From positions 82,001 to 146,000 of the forward strand of contig SMSO01000036.1 in NCBI GenBank assembly GCA_004764695.1: a DNA stretch of 64,000 bases, given 5' to 3'. Source of the DNA: Schizochytrium sp. TIO01. Taxonomy: Eukaryota > Sar > Bigyra > Thraustochytrida > Thraustochytriidae. Under the pieces are notes generated by a model. The model was given only the letters and a program-made list of their open reading frames with translations, searched no databases and was not told where the DNA came from. The translations under genes and the position numbers were made by a program. Of this stretch, positions 7,761 through 19,392 are shown one piece after another (the first letter of the stretch is position 1; the number at the start of each line of letters is the position of its first letter).

Positions 7761-9450
7761 GCTCTTCGTTATTTTGAAATGAGCCCATCTCGAAAAGTAA
7801 GCCAGGGGGCATATCGGGAAGTTCACTGGTTCGTTTCAGGACTTGCACAGGCGAGGCTGTCAGATCATCTCCCCTAAACATATGTTTAGCTTTGGAACGA
7901 GTACACATGTCCTCTTGTTAATAATTAGAGTTGTTGCGCTGCGAAGCGAAGACTTTTCAGGAAATTTCTCTGTAAGATTGTATTGCGTAGCCATCATGTA
8001 GCCCGGAGATTGGCATAGGCTAGAATCCCAACTTAATGTGAGACCCTGAGCAATCGTGTTTATGTTCTGGCAAACCAAGATTTATGGAACACGGCTTCAA
8101 TATCAAATAGCTGCTTGCGTGGGTCTTGATGTAGCTTCACACATTCCTCTAGCTCTGCATAGCCTGAGTGTCCAAGAAACATACTCTGTGCCTAGATAAT
8201 CCGGCGTTTGGTAAACAGATCTGTCGCGTAAATCGCATACTGAGAAATGTCCTTTAGCCAGTTGGTGCTAGATAGCTAGCTTCTCAATAACGATCTTGAT
8301 CTCCCACGGGACGATTCGACTCCAGGGAGTCTCCGTCACAAATCTCTATCATCCTCCTAACCTTCCCATGGCAGCGCTTCTTCAGTGCCCCTAGCTGCTT
8401 CGAGCTTCGAGGTCTCAACGGCTTCAGCCAACTGCCCACTTGATCGAATCAGTAAACCTATGAGTTTGCTGATCGCACTCCTTTTCGAATCGAAGCTGGG
8501 CAGTTCTACAGCTCTTGAAAGGCAACGAGATCTTCAATTCTTGCCATCTCATCTGTAGAGCATGAGTATTATGAGTATGCATGGAGTTATAGCAAGTGTG
8601 CACTAACAATGCGGTGACACCAATGCCACGCAGGGTTAGGAGATAGCGGTAGGTGGAGTTAGCGGCTGCCATCTAGCGCCGTGGTGGTCTTCTTACAAGA
8701 CACGCGACGAGCAGCATCGTCCTGGAGAGGGCTGGAGGCGCACTTCTCTTTACTCAATTCGGAGTTTGGAGTTCAATAGTTATGCCCTTTCGCGTTATTC
8801 ATCGCTGCACGGTATCCGCAACAGCAGCGTAGGTTCCGCCCTGGATGATCACAAACGCATCGTTCGATCCATCTGCTGCAATCCGAGTCCATCTCGTTCC
8901 TTGGTCACAGTTTTCCTCGAGCGAACGAACCCCAAACCATTCGAGGCATCTTTTTCTCTCCAAAAGAATGAATGAAAGAAAGAAATAAAATAAAATAAAA
9001 TAGAATAAGCAAAGTCCGCCTGCCACGCATTATTGTTCTAAGCTCATGTCTGAGCTGAGCTCTCTCCACGATGCCCGGAGCGTGCGACTCTTTCGCTTTC
9101 GCTTCGTCTGATGGGTCCAACGTTGGATTTCCAATGCCCTGTTCTCGTGGCAGCTTTGCTTCAACGTGGATCGATTGCTGTTGCGGCGGAGCTCTTGCAA
9201 ACCCGTGAGACTCCCGATTTCGCGACAGGCGGAATGATTTGTGAATCACTCACTCACTGTGAAGCCGTTGACTCGATCGCTTAGCCTCTACCGGGCGCTA
9301 GTCGATGCCTAGCTAGGTCGTACTGAGGTGCCTCGATTATCGACTCCCTCTTCTTTGAGGCCTTCCTCTCTCCACCTTTCAGAGCGTGCTGTTGTGAAGG
9401 AAGGTTTTGCCATTCCAGTCAGATTTTGACTCGACACGAAGAACTTGAAG

Positions 9451-9692
9451 ATTGGTTGATTGATTGTATTGATGTATGGATTGTATTGATTGTATTGATT
9501 GATGTATGGATTGATTGATTGTATTGATGTATGGATTGTATTGATTGTATTGATTGATTGTATTGGTTGATTGATTGGATTGATTGGTTAGATTGATTGT
9601 ATTGATTGATTGATTGATTGATGATAGTATTGGTTCATTGATTGTATTGATGCGATTGATATATTGATTGATGTATTGATTGATTGATTAGT
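9451..9692. repeat. TGAT / TTGTATTGAT microsatellite
   Basis: About 240 bp built of TTGAT, TGTAT and TGGAT variants, for example TTGATTGTATTGATGTATGG repeated. It is the longest compound simple repeat in the first half of the window and belongs to the same TTGA family as the tracts near 37485 and 50270. Confidence 0.9.
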
Positions 9693-10166
9693 TGAGCGAG
9701 TGAGTTCGTTCTTCGTCCTCGGCGCCTTCACTTTTCTTCAGGTTAGGGTACGGCAGCAGTGCTAGGCTAAGCGGTAGCAGGACCTTACCAGGAGGCGCAC
9801 AGTGTGATAGCCTCCAAGGCACGCGAAGTCGTGACTCCCATGTCCCCACAGCGCCCTTGCTGTGAACGCTTCGAAGCATACAAAAACCATACGCGGGTTC
9901 CCCATTGCTATGAAGGTGCTTCTGGTGCGGGGGCCTTGGCTTTGCTACATAACGCAATAAGCTGCGCATCTTCCCACAGTAAGGGGCTAGTAGCTTCTCA
10001 GAGGCACCAGCTGTGGGCTTGCGGCTAGTTTTTCGTTCTCCACGAAACGCCGCAAACTAGAGCGACTCCGCCCGCACGCGCCGAGTCCGCTAAGTTGGCC
10101 CACTCGTCCTACAGTTTAGCGTATACACCCCATAGGGTTGTTTTCTCGCGGTTGCTTTTCCGCTTT

Positions 10167-10228
10167 GTGTGCGCAAAAGAAAAGAAAAGAAAAGAAATGA
10201 AAGAGAGAGAAAAAAAAGGGAGACGAAA
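10167..10228. repeat. Purine-rich A/G tract
   Basis: (AAAAG)n followed by GAGAGAGAAAAAAAAGGGAG on the + strand. Low complexity; the long open frames crossing it are not evidence of a gene. Confidence 0.7.
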
Positions 10229-11210
10229 GCAAGTTGAAGAAAACAAGTCAAACCAAACAAACTCAAACCAGTCCAAAGCAAGCAAACCAGCAAAAACAAA
10301 ACCAAGCAAGCCCTCCCGGAGCCAAAGCGCAGGGCCCACCTGCACAGGCGTCGCCCAGCTCAGCTTCTGAGCGAGCCCAGCAGCCGGCAGCTTCTGCCCG
10401 CTCTCCTGTGCCTGCCTTTTCCCGGCGGAACTGGCGAGGAGCTCGCCTCGTCTCGTCTTGTTGGTCGCCGCCCCGGTCCTGCCGGTGCTTCAATAGGCGC
10501 AAGCAGGACGCCCTGCGCAACGACTCTGTCTACGGAGTGAGTTTTCGAGGTCGGTGCGGAAGCAAGAAGACGTTGCGCGGAAAGACTCAACTTCCTGGGC
10601 GTTCGTTGGCGAGGCGGCTATCAGACGGTCTGAGAGCTGCTGGTGGTTTTGGTTGGCATAAAACCAGAACTGGAATTGGTTCCCTTCCGGCTGACGAGGA
10701 GGCAAATTTGCAAAAGCGTACAACTTGGTGTAACAAGACACCGTCGCACTCGCTGGGGACAACGGCGGCCTGCCATTACTCGCTCGGAGACGGCGCAAGT
10801 GGAAGCAGGGGCTTCAAGCGTGTGCTTTTACTACTTCCGCTCGCAAGGATTCCTAGCTCTTGATTCACCCAGCTAGTTGACCGACGAGTGGCTGATTGTA
10901 GGAGACATACTAAGAGTGCCTCTAGGAACAGGAACGATAGCTCTCAAGAGTCGTTCATTCGCGTATCGTAGCGGGTGCTCGCATAGGGATTGGTGAATCA
11001 TAACCTTGGCGCAAACTCACAGCAAGCACCTTCATCGGTTTGAAGTTGGTAGTCTTGACAACTTCATACTACCAGCCAGGCAAGGTGCAGTGATAAGGCA
11101 TTAGGTAAAAGAGAACATCGACCAACCTCCTCCTGCATTGATTTGTATTGCGCTGTTTGAATTGGCAGCAAAACCTGAATCAACACAAGGTCCCGCCCCA
11201 TCGGCAAATC

Positions 11211-11969
11211 ATGTCCGAGCGGGGTAACGTCTCTGTGCTGACGAGGACAGACCACCGGCATCAGATCAACATGGGGTTCCCGATGCGCATTCCGGGCACG
11301 TCCTTGGAGAGAACCGTCCACTCACGCTCCAACAACATCATATCTATCAGTGGAACCAAGACACCTCCGCCCAAGCCGACTCGAGTCAACGGAAGTCGTC
11401 CGTTCCAGACTACGGCTCCATTCTCGGCTCCTCGCGTCAACACCGCGCGCACAAACTCCAAGCCTGGCGCTTTACATTTCAGCGAAGATGATGTTATCCG
11501 CAGCTTCGCTGCTTCGCTTTGGACCTTGGCTTGCCAGCAGGACGATGGCAAAGAACACCGTTTTTCCGTGGGCACTGTTCCCAAGCGAGCCTTGGATAAG
11601 TATGTGCTTAAGATTGTGGAATTTCTCAACGATAACCATGATGGTGAGAAGACCACGTCTGGTGTCTCTCCTGGTCTTGTCGCTGTAGTGATGGCTGGAA
11701 TGTTCATTAATCGGCTCATGGAGCGCCATCCAGACTTTCGCATCTGCAAGAGCAATGTTCACCGCTTGCTGCTTACCGCCATCATGTTGGCAGCAAAAAC
11801 TTGGCGTGACGCTGCTATTCCCATGAAGTTCATGGCTGCTGTGGGCGGAATTCCACTTGATCAGCTTCTTACTTTTGAAATCGATTTCTGTAAGATGGTT
11901 GGCTTTGATTTCTCGACCGACACAAGTGCCTTCTGGCGTTCCCTTTCACTTCTCGTCATGCAGATTTGA
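11211..11969 (+). CDS. Pho80-like (P/U-type) cyclin
   Basis: 252 aa from the ATG at 11211. The first ~100 residues are a basic, Pro/Ser/Thr-rich, probably disordered region (PPPKPTRVNGSRPFQTTAPF). The cyclin box follows at about residues 120-245: VAVVMAGMFINRLMERHPDF, then ICKSNVHRLLLTAIMLAAK, VGGIPLDQLLTFEIDFCKMV and GFDFSTDTSAFWRSL. NVHRLLLTAIMLAAK together with VGGI..L..LE.DF is the signature of the PHO80/cyclin-P branch, which partners Pho85/CDK5-like kinases in nutrient and cell-cycle signalling. The usual short family length after the N-terminal extension fits. The partner kinase is not in this window. The reading frame is also open upstream of 11211, but without an ATG. Confidence 0.88.
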   Translation: MSERGNVSVLTRTDHRHQINMGFPMRIPGTSLERTVHSRSNNIISISGTKTPPPKPTRVNGSRPFQTTAPFSAPRVNTARTNSKPGALHFSEDDVIRSFAASLWTLACQQDDGKEHRFSVGTVPKRALDKYVLKIVEFLNDNHDGEKTTSGVSPGLVAVVMAGMFINRLMERHPDFRICKSNVHRLLLTAIMLAAKTWRDAAIPMKFMAAVGGIPLDQLLTFEIDFCKMVGFDFSTDTSAFWRSLSLLVMQI

Positions 11970-12746
11970 GTGTTTAAATGTACAACCTGACCCCACTCTT
12001 TTCATGCGAAAAATTAGGTTTCTTTGCAATTCTTTGCTGGTGCCTTATACTAATTTGACACATTCACTTTCTCATGTGTACTCTTTTGGTTTACTTTGTC
12101 ATTACCTAATATATGTATTTTACCCTCCCTGAATGAATAACTCTTATGAATGCAATTGATATTATACAATCTGTACTTTTTCTCTCCCCTTCTCCCCCAA
12201 CCCCCTAAAACAAAATGAAGAAAAACCGTTTTCGCTTTGAGAGTGTTGCAGCTAGCCCGCTCAAAAGCTCAAGTTTCTCACTTCAGCTATCAGGAAATGT
12301 ACCACATTATCAGCTATCTTGACTCTTTATAAAGAGCAATAAACGAGAATTCGTTTACAGATTCTAAAAATATTTCTTTGAGCACTCTGTTTTTCGATCC
12401 AGGGAATCGTTTCTTCATACCGTGTATGGATGGCTGTCCTGAAGGTCACGCTTTTGTTGTTGGGTTCCTATAACATATTTTGGAAGAACATGATTTTGCA
12501 ACAAAGTTTACAAAGCAGTTTGATCGTTTGACATTAGAATCTGAATTAAATTGGGGTCTCCCAGCAAATTCAATAAGAAGCTACAGAATTAAACAAATAT
12601 CATCATGTACAAAATTTACGAAAATTAATATTTATTTTTTCTTTAAATTTCAGAAATACATCAATCGACCAGCAGTTTCCCAACTCAGTTTTCGATAGAT
12701 AGATACAGTACCTCGGTCAACATTAAGTTGGTCATGCTGAAACATG
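11970..12746. other. Convergent intergenic region
   Basis: 3' flanks of the cyclin (+) and the FCP1-like gene (-). AT-rich, no supported ORF, no clear repeat. Confidence 0.5.
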
Positions 12747-14204
12747 CTAGAGTTTTTTCCTTTTACGCACAGGGTGCGAAGGCAAGTCCTTCATACCTTC
12801 GAGAACAGGCAATCTTTTCATTTTGGTTGGCCGAGCTTGGGCAGTTTTTGGTGCCGAGACAATTTTTGCACTAGGTTTCGGTTGAATCACCCTTGTCTCA
12901 GAAGAAGACGCCTGGGGAGTATTATTAGTTGCTACTGCTTTCCGTAATCTATCAACATACTCTGGGATGAAGCGATCATCAGACAAGGACTCCCAACAAT
13001 AAAGACACTCAATTAACCATTCAGCTGTATACACAAGGATGTTATCTCTTCGCAAAGCAAGCTCTACTGCTGCCGTTGCAGTCGGCCTCACGGTGACGAT
13101 GTGTGTTGTAGATTCATCAATCTCAGTTTGAAGAATGGCACCAGCATCCCGGCATTCATTTGCAAGTTCATGGCTTTCAAAGCCATCCAGAAAAATGCGC
13201 ATCCCGCCAAAAATTTCTCGGCGCACCAGACGAAGGCCTGGAAACAAATCTCCATTCATTGTTCCAAGTGACCTGTGCCAAGCTTCAACCACAATATCAC
13301 CAATACGGTCGAGGTACAGGAATGTTTTATCATCAAACTCCATGTTCGTGTATATTCTCGATGGGATGCCCTTAAGTGTCCACACGCGGCGATATGCGTC
13401 TTCGCGTTTGTACCCAGAGAACCATACATAGGGTTTAACGCGGATGATGCGCATCCGAGTTGCTTCGTCATTCAGCCCTCGCCACACATCAGTACGATCA
13501 TCCAGAACCAAGACTCGTTTAGGATCTACACCAACAAAGGCAGCTACTCCATCAATGGTTTTAACTGGGCGTTCTATTGAGCAATCCTGAGCCGCGATTA
13601 GGCGCTCCCCGAAAAGTGACCCTGTAGGGTCGAGAACACGTAGCAATTGTTTGGCATAAGTTGCTGTACCCTGCGTACAAGCAACTAGGGTGAAATTCAT
13701 GCGGCAAAGTTTTGTCAAGAGCGAGCGAGCACCAGGACGAACCTTGACCCAGTATTCACGAGGCTCATTTGGCCTGTGAAGACATCCATTTGCGTATATA
13801 AGCCACCAAAACAAAGGAAGCAATAATTCAAAACGAACGCCATTGATTAGTTTGCCTTTGTCCATCAACTATTGAAGTCAAATAGGTATGTATACATTGT
13901 TTCTTAATCGATACTTTTTGTGAAGTTTTCGAATAATTTTACAAATCAAATACGATATAGAGTTCTTTGGCCTGGTGGACACATGTTTCTGTACCGTCTT
14001 CTTTTTGAGCGTAACTTACGAGATATCAATACGAAAGACATCCATTTGGTCATACTCCGAGTCACGATTCTCGGAGAGTTCCGCATGGCTGGGTACATCA
14101 TTGGTTGCATGGACAAGGGTGTGGTCGAGGTCCACTGCAATCACCGGAAGCACCGAGGACTTCATCAGGGTTGTGGATTTCGGGTTGGGCTTCTTGCCAA
14201 CCAT
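12747..14204 (-). CDS. FCP1-type RNA polymerase II CTD phosphatase, two exons
   Basis: Dephosphorylates the RNA polymerase II C-terminal domain in the nucleus. Exon 1 is 14204..14020 and exon 2 is 13773..12747, 403 aa in total. The intron has donor GTAAGT at 14019 and acceptor TCTTCACAG ending at 13774. This is the acceptor that keeps the phase and joins FRIDIS to PNEPREYWVKVRPG. ATG at 14204 has a strong context (GACCATGG). Exon 1 carries the catalytic aspartates (VIAVDLDHTLVHAT). Exon 2 continues the FCPH fold (CTQGTATYAKQLL, RVLVLDDRTDVW), then a BRCT domain (IFGGMRIFLDGFES through YTAEWLIECLYCWESL, about residues 255-340). The C-terminus is basic (HPVRKRKKL), a likely NLS. It is shorter than many FCP1 proteins but has both defining domains. 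Confidence 0.9.
13774..14019 (-). other. Intron of the FCP1-like gene
   Basis: 246 nt, GTAAGT...TCTTCACAG. A nearer acceptor (CAATAG before 13868) would put a stop codon into the joined frame, so the acceptor at 13774 is preferred; it also restores the conserved spacing between the DLDHT motif and YWVKVRPG. Confidence 0.8.
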
Positions 14205-16516
14205 GGTCGTCGTTAGACAGGCGCCCACAAACGACGCAACTTCTTCTGCAGCAAGCTATGTGTTACAGTAGTCCTGTATCAAAGCGGAGCTGGCTGCGAG
14301 TGGTGCGCCCTGCAGCCAGCCTCCTGGCGAAGGGATCTGCCGTTCCTCTCGCTAATCGAAAGGATAGCGCGGCCTCATTCAAAAAAAGGGAAGCGACTTT
14401 TGCTAGTGAGTGCTCTCATCTCATCTCACGAAAAGGGAAAACAGGGTAAGATAGCATACTAATACACATTGATCATTCCTAGATAAAATACGCCGATGCC
14501 TGTCTTTTATTTTCGTCGTTTATTCCTCTTTCGTGTAGGCCATTTTAGGTAGTAGTAGCAACCTAGATTATTGTGAATATCATATCATTCTCTGGAATTG
14601 GCCTCCTTGGATTCGTGTGGGAGTAACTAGCTAAAGTACATGAAGTTGTGATGCTTGCAGGACGTAGACTCGGACCCCCTGCCATGCCACGAAACCTTGC
14701 ACATCGTTGACTTTTAGCTACTTAGGTAGGCACCTACCTACTGTTTACAGGATTTTGGGAGGGAGTAACTGCTTGCTTCGTAATTTGAGTACAAGGTGAC
14801 AGAGGATTATCGTGCAGTTTGCAAGATCGCCGATTTTCCGCGCCGACTGTTATGAATGGACAATACCAAAAATGTTATGGCCAAGGCCAAAGAGACTTCA
14901 AACGGGTTGTCTAGCTAGGTAGGTATCTCATGAAGAATATCTCCCTCACACGTTCCCAGCTCATGTAAGATCGCACTTCACTTACTTGACGAAACGACTT
15001 TGTTCTCCAACGAGCGTATTATGAGCTCCTCGTGGATCGCCTGGACCAGTCCTTACTTTGCTTGTTATCTTGGTTGTCGAAAAGAACATCACTTCTGGTA
15101 CTTTGCCTGATCGATGGTGCTGCACCTTTCGATGGCTCAGCGGCTTTGGTGGTTGTGTCCAGAGTCTCTTCAGTCCAGCTTGATTATGGCTCATGCATTA
15201 TGATCAACCACATAAGTTGCTGTGTACCTACTCGATACTTATTTCAAGTGTTGATCCCTCGTGTTAAAAGAAGAAGAAGAAGAAGGGAAAAGCTCCTTTT
15301 GGCCATGACTACTAGCAGCCTAGGTAGTAATAGATATGTAGCTTTGGTAATAATAGTCGACGTTTCATTCGTTTTCGGTGTTTTCTGAGTATACTGTAGG
15401 TACTTTGGCAACTCTTGTTAAAATCTCGCAAACTGCTGCCTGGATTTTTTGGCTAGTTCGGGCAATCATCGCTCTACGAAAAACCATCGAGTTAGTTGTA
15501 AAACACCTTCATGGACGATATCCCGGATCCTTTCCAGTTGAGCGCGTTCACCTTCGCTTCACACAGATTTGCACCTCTTTTTCGCAGTCTGCGCAAGAGT
15601 GTATCGCGATTCTGCAAATTGTACTAGAAGTTCTACCTAGTGGCTAGGTGTTCGTGTACCTACCATTAGCTAAACCTTCTCTCATGCCTTCCAGATGTAT
15701 GTGGAGCTTGAAGCTAATTTGGTGTTGACCAGCAGGCCAGTGGATTGTCACCCTCTCTCGACAGGTAGTTTTCACGCACTCGCCTTGAGCCATGCCTTTG
15801 TGCTGGATTACAAGATCACTCCAGGTTGCAACGAACTACCCACGATGGGAGATACCAACTCGTTTCTTCCGAGTCAACTTTTTTTTCACATTCATGATTT
15901 ATAATCAATAACCCCTATATTACTCCCTCTACTTAGATTAGCAGCTACCTACTGTGAATTGACTTTTTTGAGACTCGCGACAAGGAAGAGGAAGAGGAAG
16001 AAGGTGACAATAATTGCCGATACACAACATCTATGATTGTCGTCAAGTTGATCTTCTAATGCCTTCTTTGCGCGGGCAGGAGTTCAAGTATCAAGAATAA
16101 TACCAGGAGTTTTATTATTAGTTCTTTACCCTAAATAAAAAAGGATCTTGTTTTATAATTATTAAAAAAGAATGAGATGCACCTCGCTTTTTTCTCTCTT
16201 TTTTTTTGCATAATGATGCCCCTGGAGAGACGCAAAAACTCCACAGCTCGAAACCATGAAACCAGCAAACACCAAAACCAAGTGCAACCAACCACCCAGA
16301 ACAGGTGTTCGTAGAGAGAAGCAATCAGCCGCCAGAACAGGTTTCTGTGAAGAAGTCCTTCTGACTGTTGTGCTCGCTACTGATTAGAAAGGCTTGTTTT
16401 CTGCACTGTAGACGTAAACCCAGGCGGGCTGGCTTAGCTGTGTCAAGGGCTGTTCGGTCAAAAAGGGCCGAAGGTTAGGAAATCTAGCGAAGAAAAGAGG
16501 TGCGCTAAAGGACATC
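14205..16516. other. Divergent intergenic region, no gene seen
   Basis: 2.3 kb between the FCP1-like gene and the SDR gene. It contains an inverted repeat TAGGTAGG-CA-CCTACCTA at 14723..14740, a TAGGTAGG at 14915-14925 and a short (AGA)n at about 15268..15285. ORFs here lack ATG starts, domains or convincing composition. Confidence 0.5.
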
Positions 16517-17446
16517 ATGGAGTACATGTCGAACCATGCAAACCTGATCCGGTTTTTCATGGCCGCGGCAGCGTTCAAGGCACTTCATATGTTTGTTTTC
16601 CGTAAGAGAAAGTCTGTCTCTGGCAAACTCACGCTCGTGACCGGAGCTGCTTCAGGCGTAGGACGCGGTCTTGCGCTTGAACTTGCTAAAAAGGGAGCCA
16701 AGCTTGTGCTATGGGACGTCCAAGCTGATCAGCTTGAGGTCACCAAGAATATGATCTTGAAAAAGTATCCTCATGCTCAGGTACAAACTGACTATGTAAA
16801 CCTGGCAAATCGGGATGATGTCAGCGCGGCCGCTTCTCGTGTGCAAGGAGATTTAGACATTCTTATCAACAACGCAGGACTTGTTTCAGGAAACGCTTAC
16901 TTCGTTGATGCTGATTTAGACCGCGTTGAGCTAACTATGCGAGTGAACCTCTTTGCCCACTTTTACACTGTGAAAGAATTCCTTCCCCGAATGATTGAGC
17001 GCAATAGTGGCCACATTGTGTCTATGGCATCTATTGCAGCGTTCTTAGGAGCCCCTGGTATGGTGGATTATGCCGCAAGCAAGGCTGGAGCACGTATGTT
17101 TGCGGAAGGTATTTCTGCGGAACTTCACAGCCTTAAATCGAACGTAAAGGTGTCTTGCATTTGCCCTTCGCATATTGACACTGCTCTCTTCAAGGGCTTC
17201 CATCACCCCATCAGCCCGACCATTTCCATCAAGGATGCAGTTGATGGGACAATCTACGCTATTGAGCACGAGCTTGAAATTGTATGTTTGCCTGATTGGC
17301 TTAAATACCTTGCTCTCATTGCATCGGGATTCACAAGAAGTTTTACTTACGAGATTGCTACAAAGCTTCCTATCCCTAACCCCATGCTTGGCCACAATGA
17401 TACCCATGCTTCCAAGGTAGTGAGTGCCATGAAGAGCAAACAGTAA
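16517..17446 (+). CDS. Short-chain dehydrogenase, SDR16C / RDH10-17beta-HSD11-like
   Basis: 309 aa, ATG at 16517. A hydrophobic N-terminal segment (residues ~11-28) probably anchors the protein to the ER membrane or lipid droplets. The classical SDR motifs are TGAASGVG (42-49, cofactor site), NNAG (118-121), Asn143, Ser172, and YAASK with Tyr185 and Lys189. The substrate cannot be fixed from sequence. The nearest pattern (membrane segment, NNAGLVSG, VNLFAHF, SGHIVSMASIAAF) is that of retinol and hydroxysteroid dehydrogenases acting on lipid alcohols or ketones. A second hydrophobic stretch (WLKYLALIASGF, about 261-272) may also touch the membrane. Confidence 0.88.
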   Translation: MEYMSNHANLIRFFMAAAAFKALHMFVFRKRKSVSGKLTLVTGAASGVGRGLALELAKKGAKLVLWDVQADQLEVTKNMILKKYPHAQVQTDYVNLANRDDVSAAASRVQGDLDILINNAGLVSGNAYFVDADLDRVELTMRVNLFAHFYTVKEFLPRMIERNSGHIVSMASIAAFLGAPGMVDYAASKAGARMFAEGISAELHSLKSNVKVSCICPSHIDTALFKGFHHPISPTISIKDAVDGTIYAIEHELEIVCLPDWLKYLALIASGFTRSFTYEIATKLPIPNPMLGHNDTHASKVVSAMKSKQ

Positions 17447-18303
17447 TTAAAATTACTCTCGCCAGAGGGCCGTGTGGTTCCTTGATTCTTTGGCACCATG
17501 AAGTAGATAAAGTGATCCAAAAGTTTAAATTGTTTTTCATTTGATCCAAATCATACCACTGTGCGAGATACATACAGGTTTATCAAGATGATAAATAAGC
17601 CAATTTATACTCTTCTTAGCTGGAAATGCTATTGCTAGCTCATTTTTATCTCAAGGTAATAACGATTTCAGAAATCTTAACTCATCATTTACGTTTGGAA
17701 TTTTGCTCACTATTGCAGAATAGCTTGTGCTGTGAAGCGTGGAGAGGTAGTTTGACAAGGATGACGAACTCAGGAGAAAGCGAAAGAGGATGATATATGA
17801 GTTATTGGGGTTTCGGGTCTGCACACAGGCAAGGATGAATGTGTGGACAGGAAAGCTTGATTAGGTTAGGTTAGGTTAGGCAGTAAATGTATATTACTTC
17901 AATACTCACCAATCAAGGTACAAGCAAAGCGAAATTGCCCTCCCAAATGCATATTTATGGAACACATTAGCAGTGTAATCTTTGTTTTCTTCGGTACGGC
18001 TCAAGTATTTCCTCCAACCTCCAAAAGTCATTTGATTTATTTCTATAATAGAGCACAAACTTAGATCCTCTTCTTATCTCTCTTAAACTCCTATACTCAA
18101 GCTGGATATAGCAAACAGAGGTCCCGGCGCTATCATCGCGTGTGGGTCAAAGTTGACCCTAAATGCATTATATAAAACTCTACTAGTAGTCTTACCTCAA
18201 CGGTTCTTTAAGACCAAAAAATAAGAGCGCCAAACCCAATCCAAGTTTTTGCATTACTTTAACTTCGCGCGTACACAACGTTGCGTGGTGCTAATTAGTC
18301 CCC
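17447..18303. other. Intergenic region with a TTAGG run
   Basis: No gene seen. Contains four tandem TTAGG units at 17861..17880. The last ~200 nt are the likely promoter and 5' UTR of the TPR gene. Confidence 0.5.
17861..17880 (+). repeat. (TTAGG)4 telomere-like microsatellite
   Basis: GATTAGGTTAGGTTAGGTTAGG. The unit equals the arthropod telomere repeat but is too short and isolated to be a telomere; it is treated as an interstitial simple repeat. Confidence 0.8.
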
Positions 18304-19392
18304 ATGCATTCCCCTAGTGTAGTACCGAGGTCCTTGACCAGCACGGACAATTCTGGCAGTATTGACGCGGTGTCTTTCGACAAAGCAAAGTCTCTCAATG
18401 TCAGCAGCTCCAACTCATCCATCCTGCGAGACGAGAACTCTGGCGCAAGCAACCACTGTATACAGGATGATGCCATGGAATGGCTGCAGGATCGTAAGGC
18501 CTTGTATCAGAATGCTGCGGGAGATGGAGAGCTCGCTGCTGTGCAAGAGCAAATGAAAGAGCCGGGCCATGACGGCTTTGTTTCTGCAACATATTTGGTA
18601 GACAGAATCAACACCAGCTTGCAAGCAGCAGGTGGTGGGTCTGTAGAGATTCGACGCTGCAATCGGGAGACAGGGGAGATTTTTGAAAGTATGGACGATC
18701 AAAAAGCACTCTCCCGGATGGATTTTCAGATGCGGGCAGGCCAATTGGGTCGCCTAATTCAAGTTCTGACACCCGAAGAAAAGCTTGAGTGGGCGATGGC
18801 ACGTAAAGAAGAAGGTAACAATCACTTTACTAAAATGGAGACCGATGAAGCTATTCAACGCTACTTGGATGCCACAGTAGGCCTGGACTTTGGTAGTACA
18901 CAGGAGCATGAGCAAAAGACACGTGAGCTTGTCCAAATTCCTGTTCTTACAAATCTTGCTGCGTGTTATGCGCGAAAGCGAGAGTGGGGTAAGGTTGTTC
19001 AGTTTTGTGATCAAGCACTTGAGCTTGATCCACATCATATCAAGGCGCTTGTTCGTCGCGGCCGGGCGCGCATTGAAATGGACAACCTTCGCGAAGCGAG
19101 GGAAGACCTGCTGCGAGCTCGCGAGCTGGTACCAAGCTGCGCACAAGCAGAGATGCAGCTCTTGCGGAAAGCCATGGCAGCAGAGAAACAAAATCAAGAG
19201 CTAAGACGGCAGCTTGCTCAACGAATGTTATCTCGTCCTGTAAACGAAAGCTGTGACGCAGATCAAACACCAGAGCAGGCTCCTGCACTTGAGACTGGTA
19301 AGGATGATACTCGTTCTTGCTGGGAAGTTCTACAACTTAGAATACGATGTTTTCTCATGTTTCGTGTGGATCCTCCTGTGAAGTTTGAGTAA
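18304..19392 (+). CDS. TPR protein, co-chaperone-like
   Basis: 362 aa, ATG at 18304. The first ~55 residues are Ser-rich and likely disordered. Residues ~56-155 are a helical region without a recognised enzyme domain. Residues ~160-285 hold three TPR units (WAMARKEEGNNHFTKMETDE, VLTNLAACYARKREWGKVVQ, HHIKALVRRGRARIEMDNLR). Lys168, Asn172, Asn217, Lys247 and Arg251 match the dicarboxylate-clamp pattern used by Hsp70/Hsp90 co-chaperones to grip EEVD tails. The arrangement (TPR near the C-terminus, then a charged helix) resembles FKBP/AIP-type immunophilins, but no PPIase motif is seen in the N-terminal part. The C-terminus ends with a hydrophobic CWEVLQLRIRCFLMF segment. Exact orthology is unknown. 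Confidence 0.8.
   Translation: MHSPSVVPRSLTSTDNSGSIDAVSFDKAKSLNVSSSNSSILRDENSGASNHCIQDDAMEWLQDRKALYQNAAGDGELAAVQEQMKEPGHDGFVSATYLVDRINTSLQAAGGGSVEIRRCNRETGEIFESMDDQKALSRMDFQMRAGQLGRLIQVLTPEEKLEWAMARKEEGNNHFTKMETDEAIQRYLDATVGLDFGSTQEHEQKTRELVQIPVLTNLAACYARKREWGKVVQFCDQALELDPHHIKALVRRGRARIEMDNLREAREDLLRARELVPSCAQAEMQLLRKAMAAEKQNQELRRQLAQRMLSRPVNESCDADQTPEQAPALETGKDDTRSCWEVLQLRIRCFLMFRVDPPVKFE

Larger units (their letters stand above)
7761..11210. other. Intergenic, no complete gene seen
   Basis: 3.4 kb holding a TGAT-type microsatellite (9451..9692), a purine-rich A/G tract (10167..10228) and many short ORFs without domains. A GC-rich block at 10300..10870 has long open frames on both strands, but they start from non-ATG codons or low-complexity K/Q runs and look like composition artefacts. 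Sequence around 10872..10950 resembles 30605..30665. Confidence 0.5.

Noticed and set aside
8290-8340. tRNA-like T-loop (GATTCGACTCC)
   Set aside because: No matching acceptor, D or anticodon arms could be found around it.
10234-10863. Open frame of 209 codons on +
   Set aside because: Begins in a K/Q/N-rich low-complexity tract, continues as Arg/Ser/Pro without domain or good start context, and equally long frames exist on the other strand.
13863-13868. Start of the FCP1-like gene at the ATG near 13865
   Set aside because: This would omit the catalytic DLDHT motif, which lies in phase-compatible exon 1 upstream; the region 13774..13868 is better explained as intron.
17861-17880. Telomere end
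   Set aside because: Only four units, flanked by normal DNA and genes on both sides.
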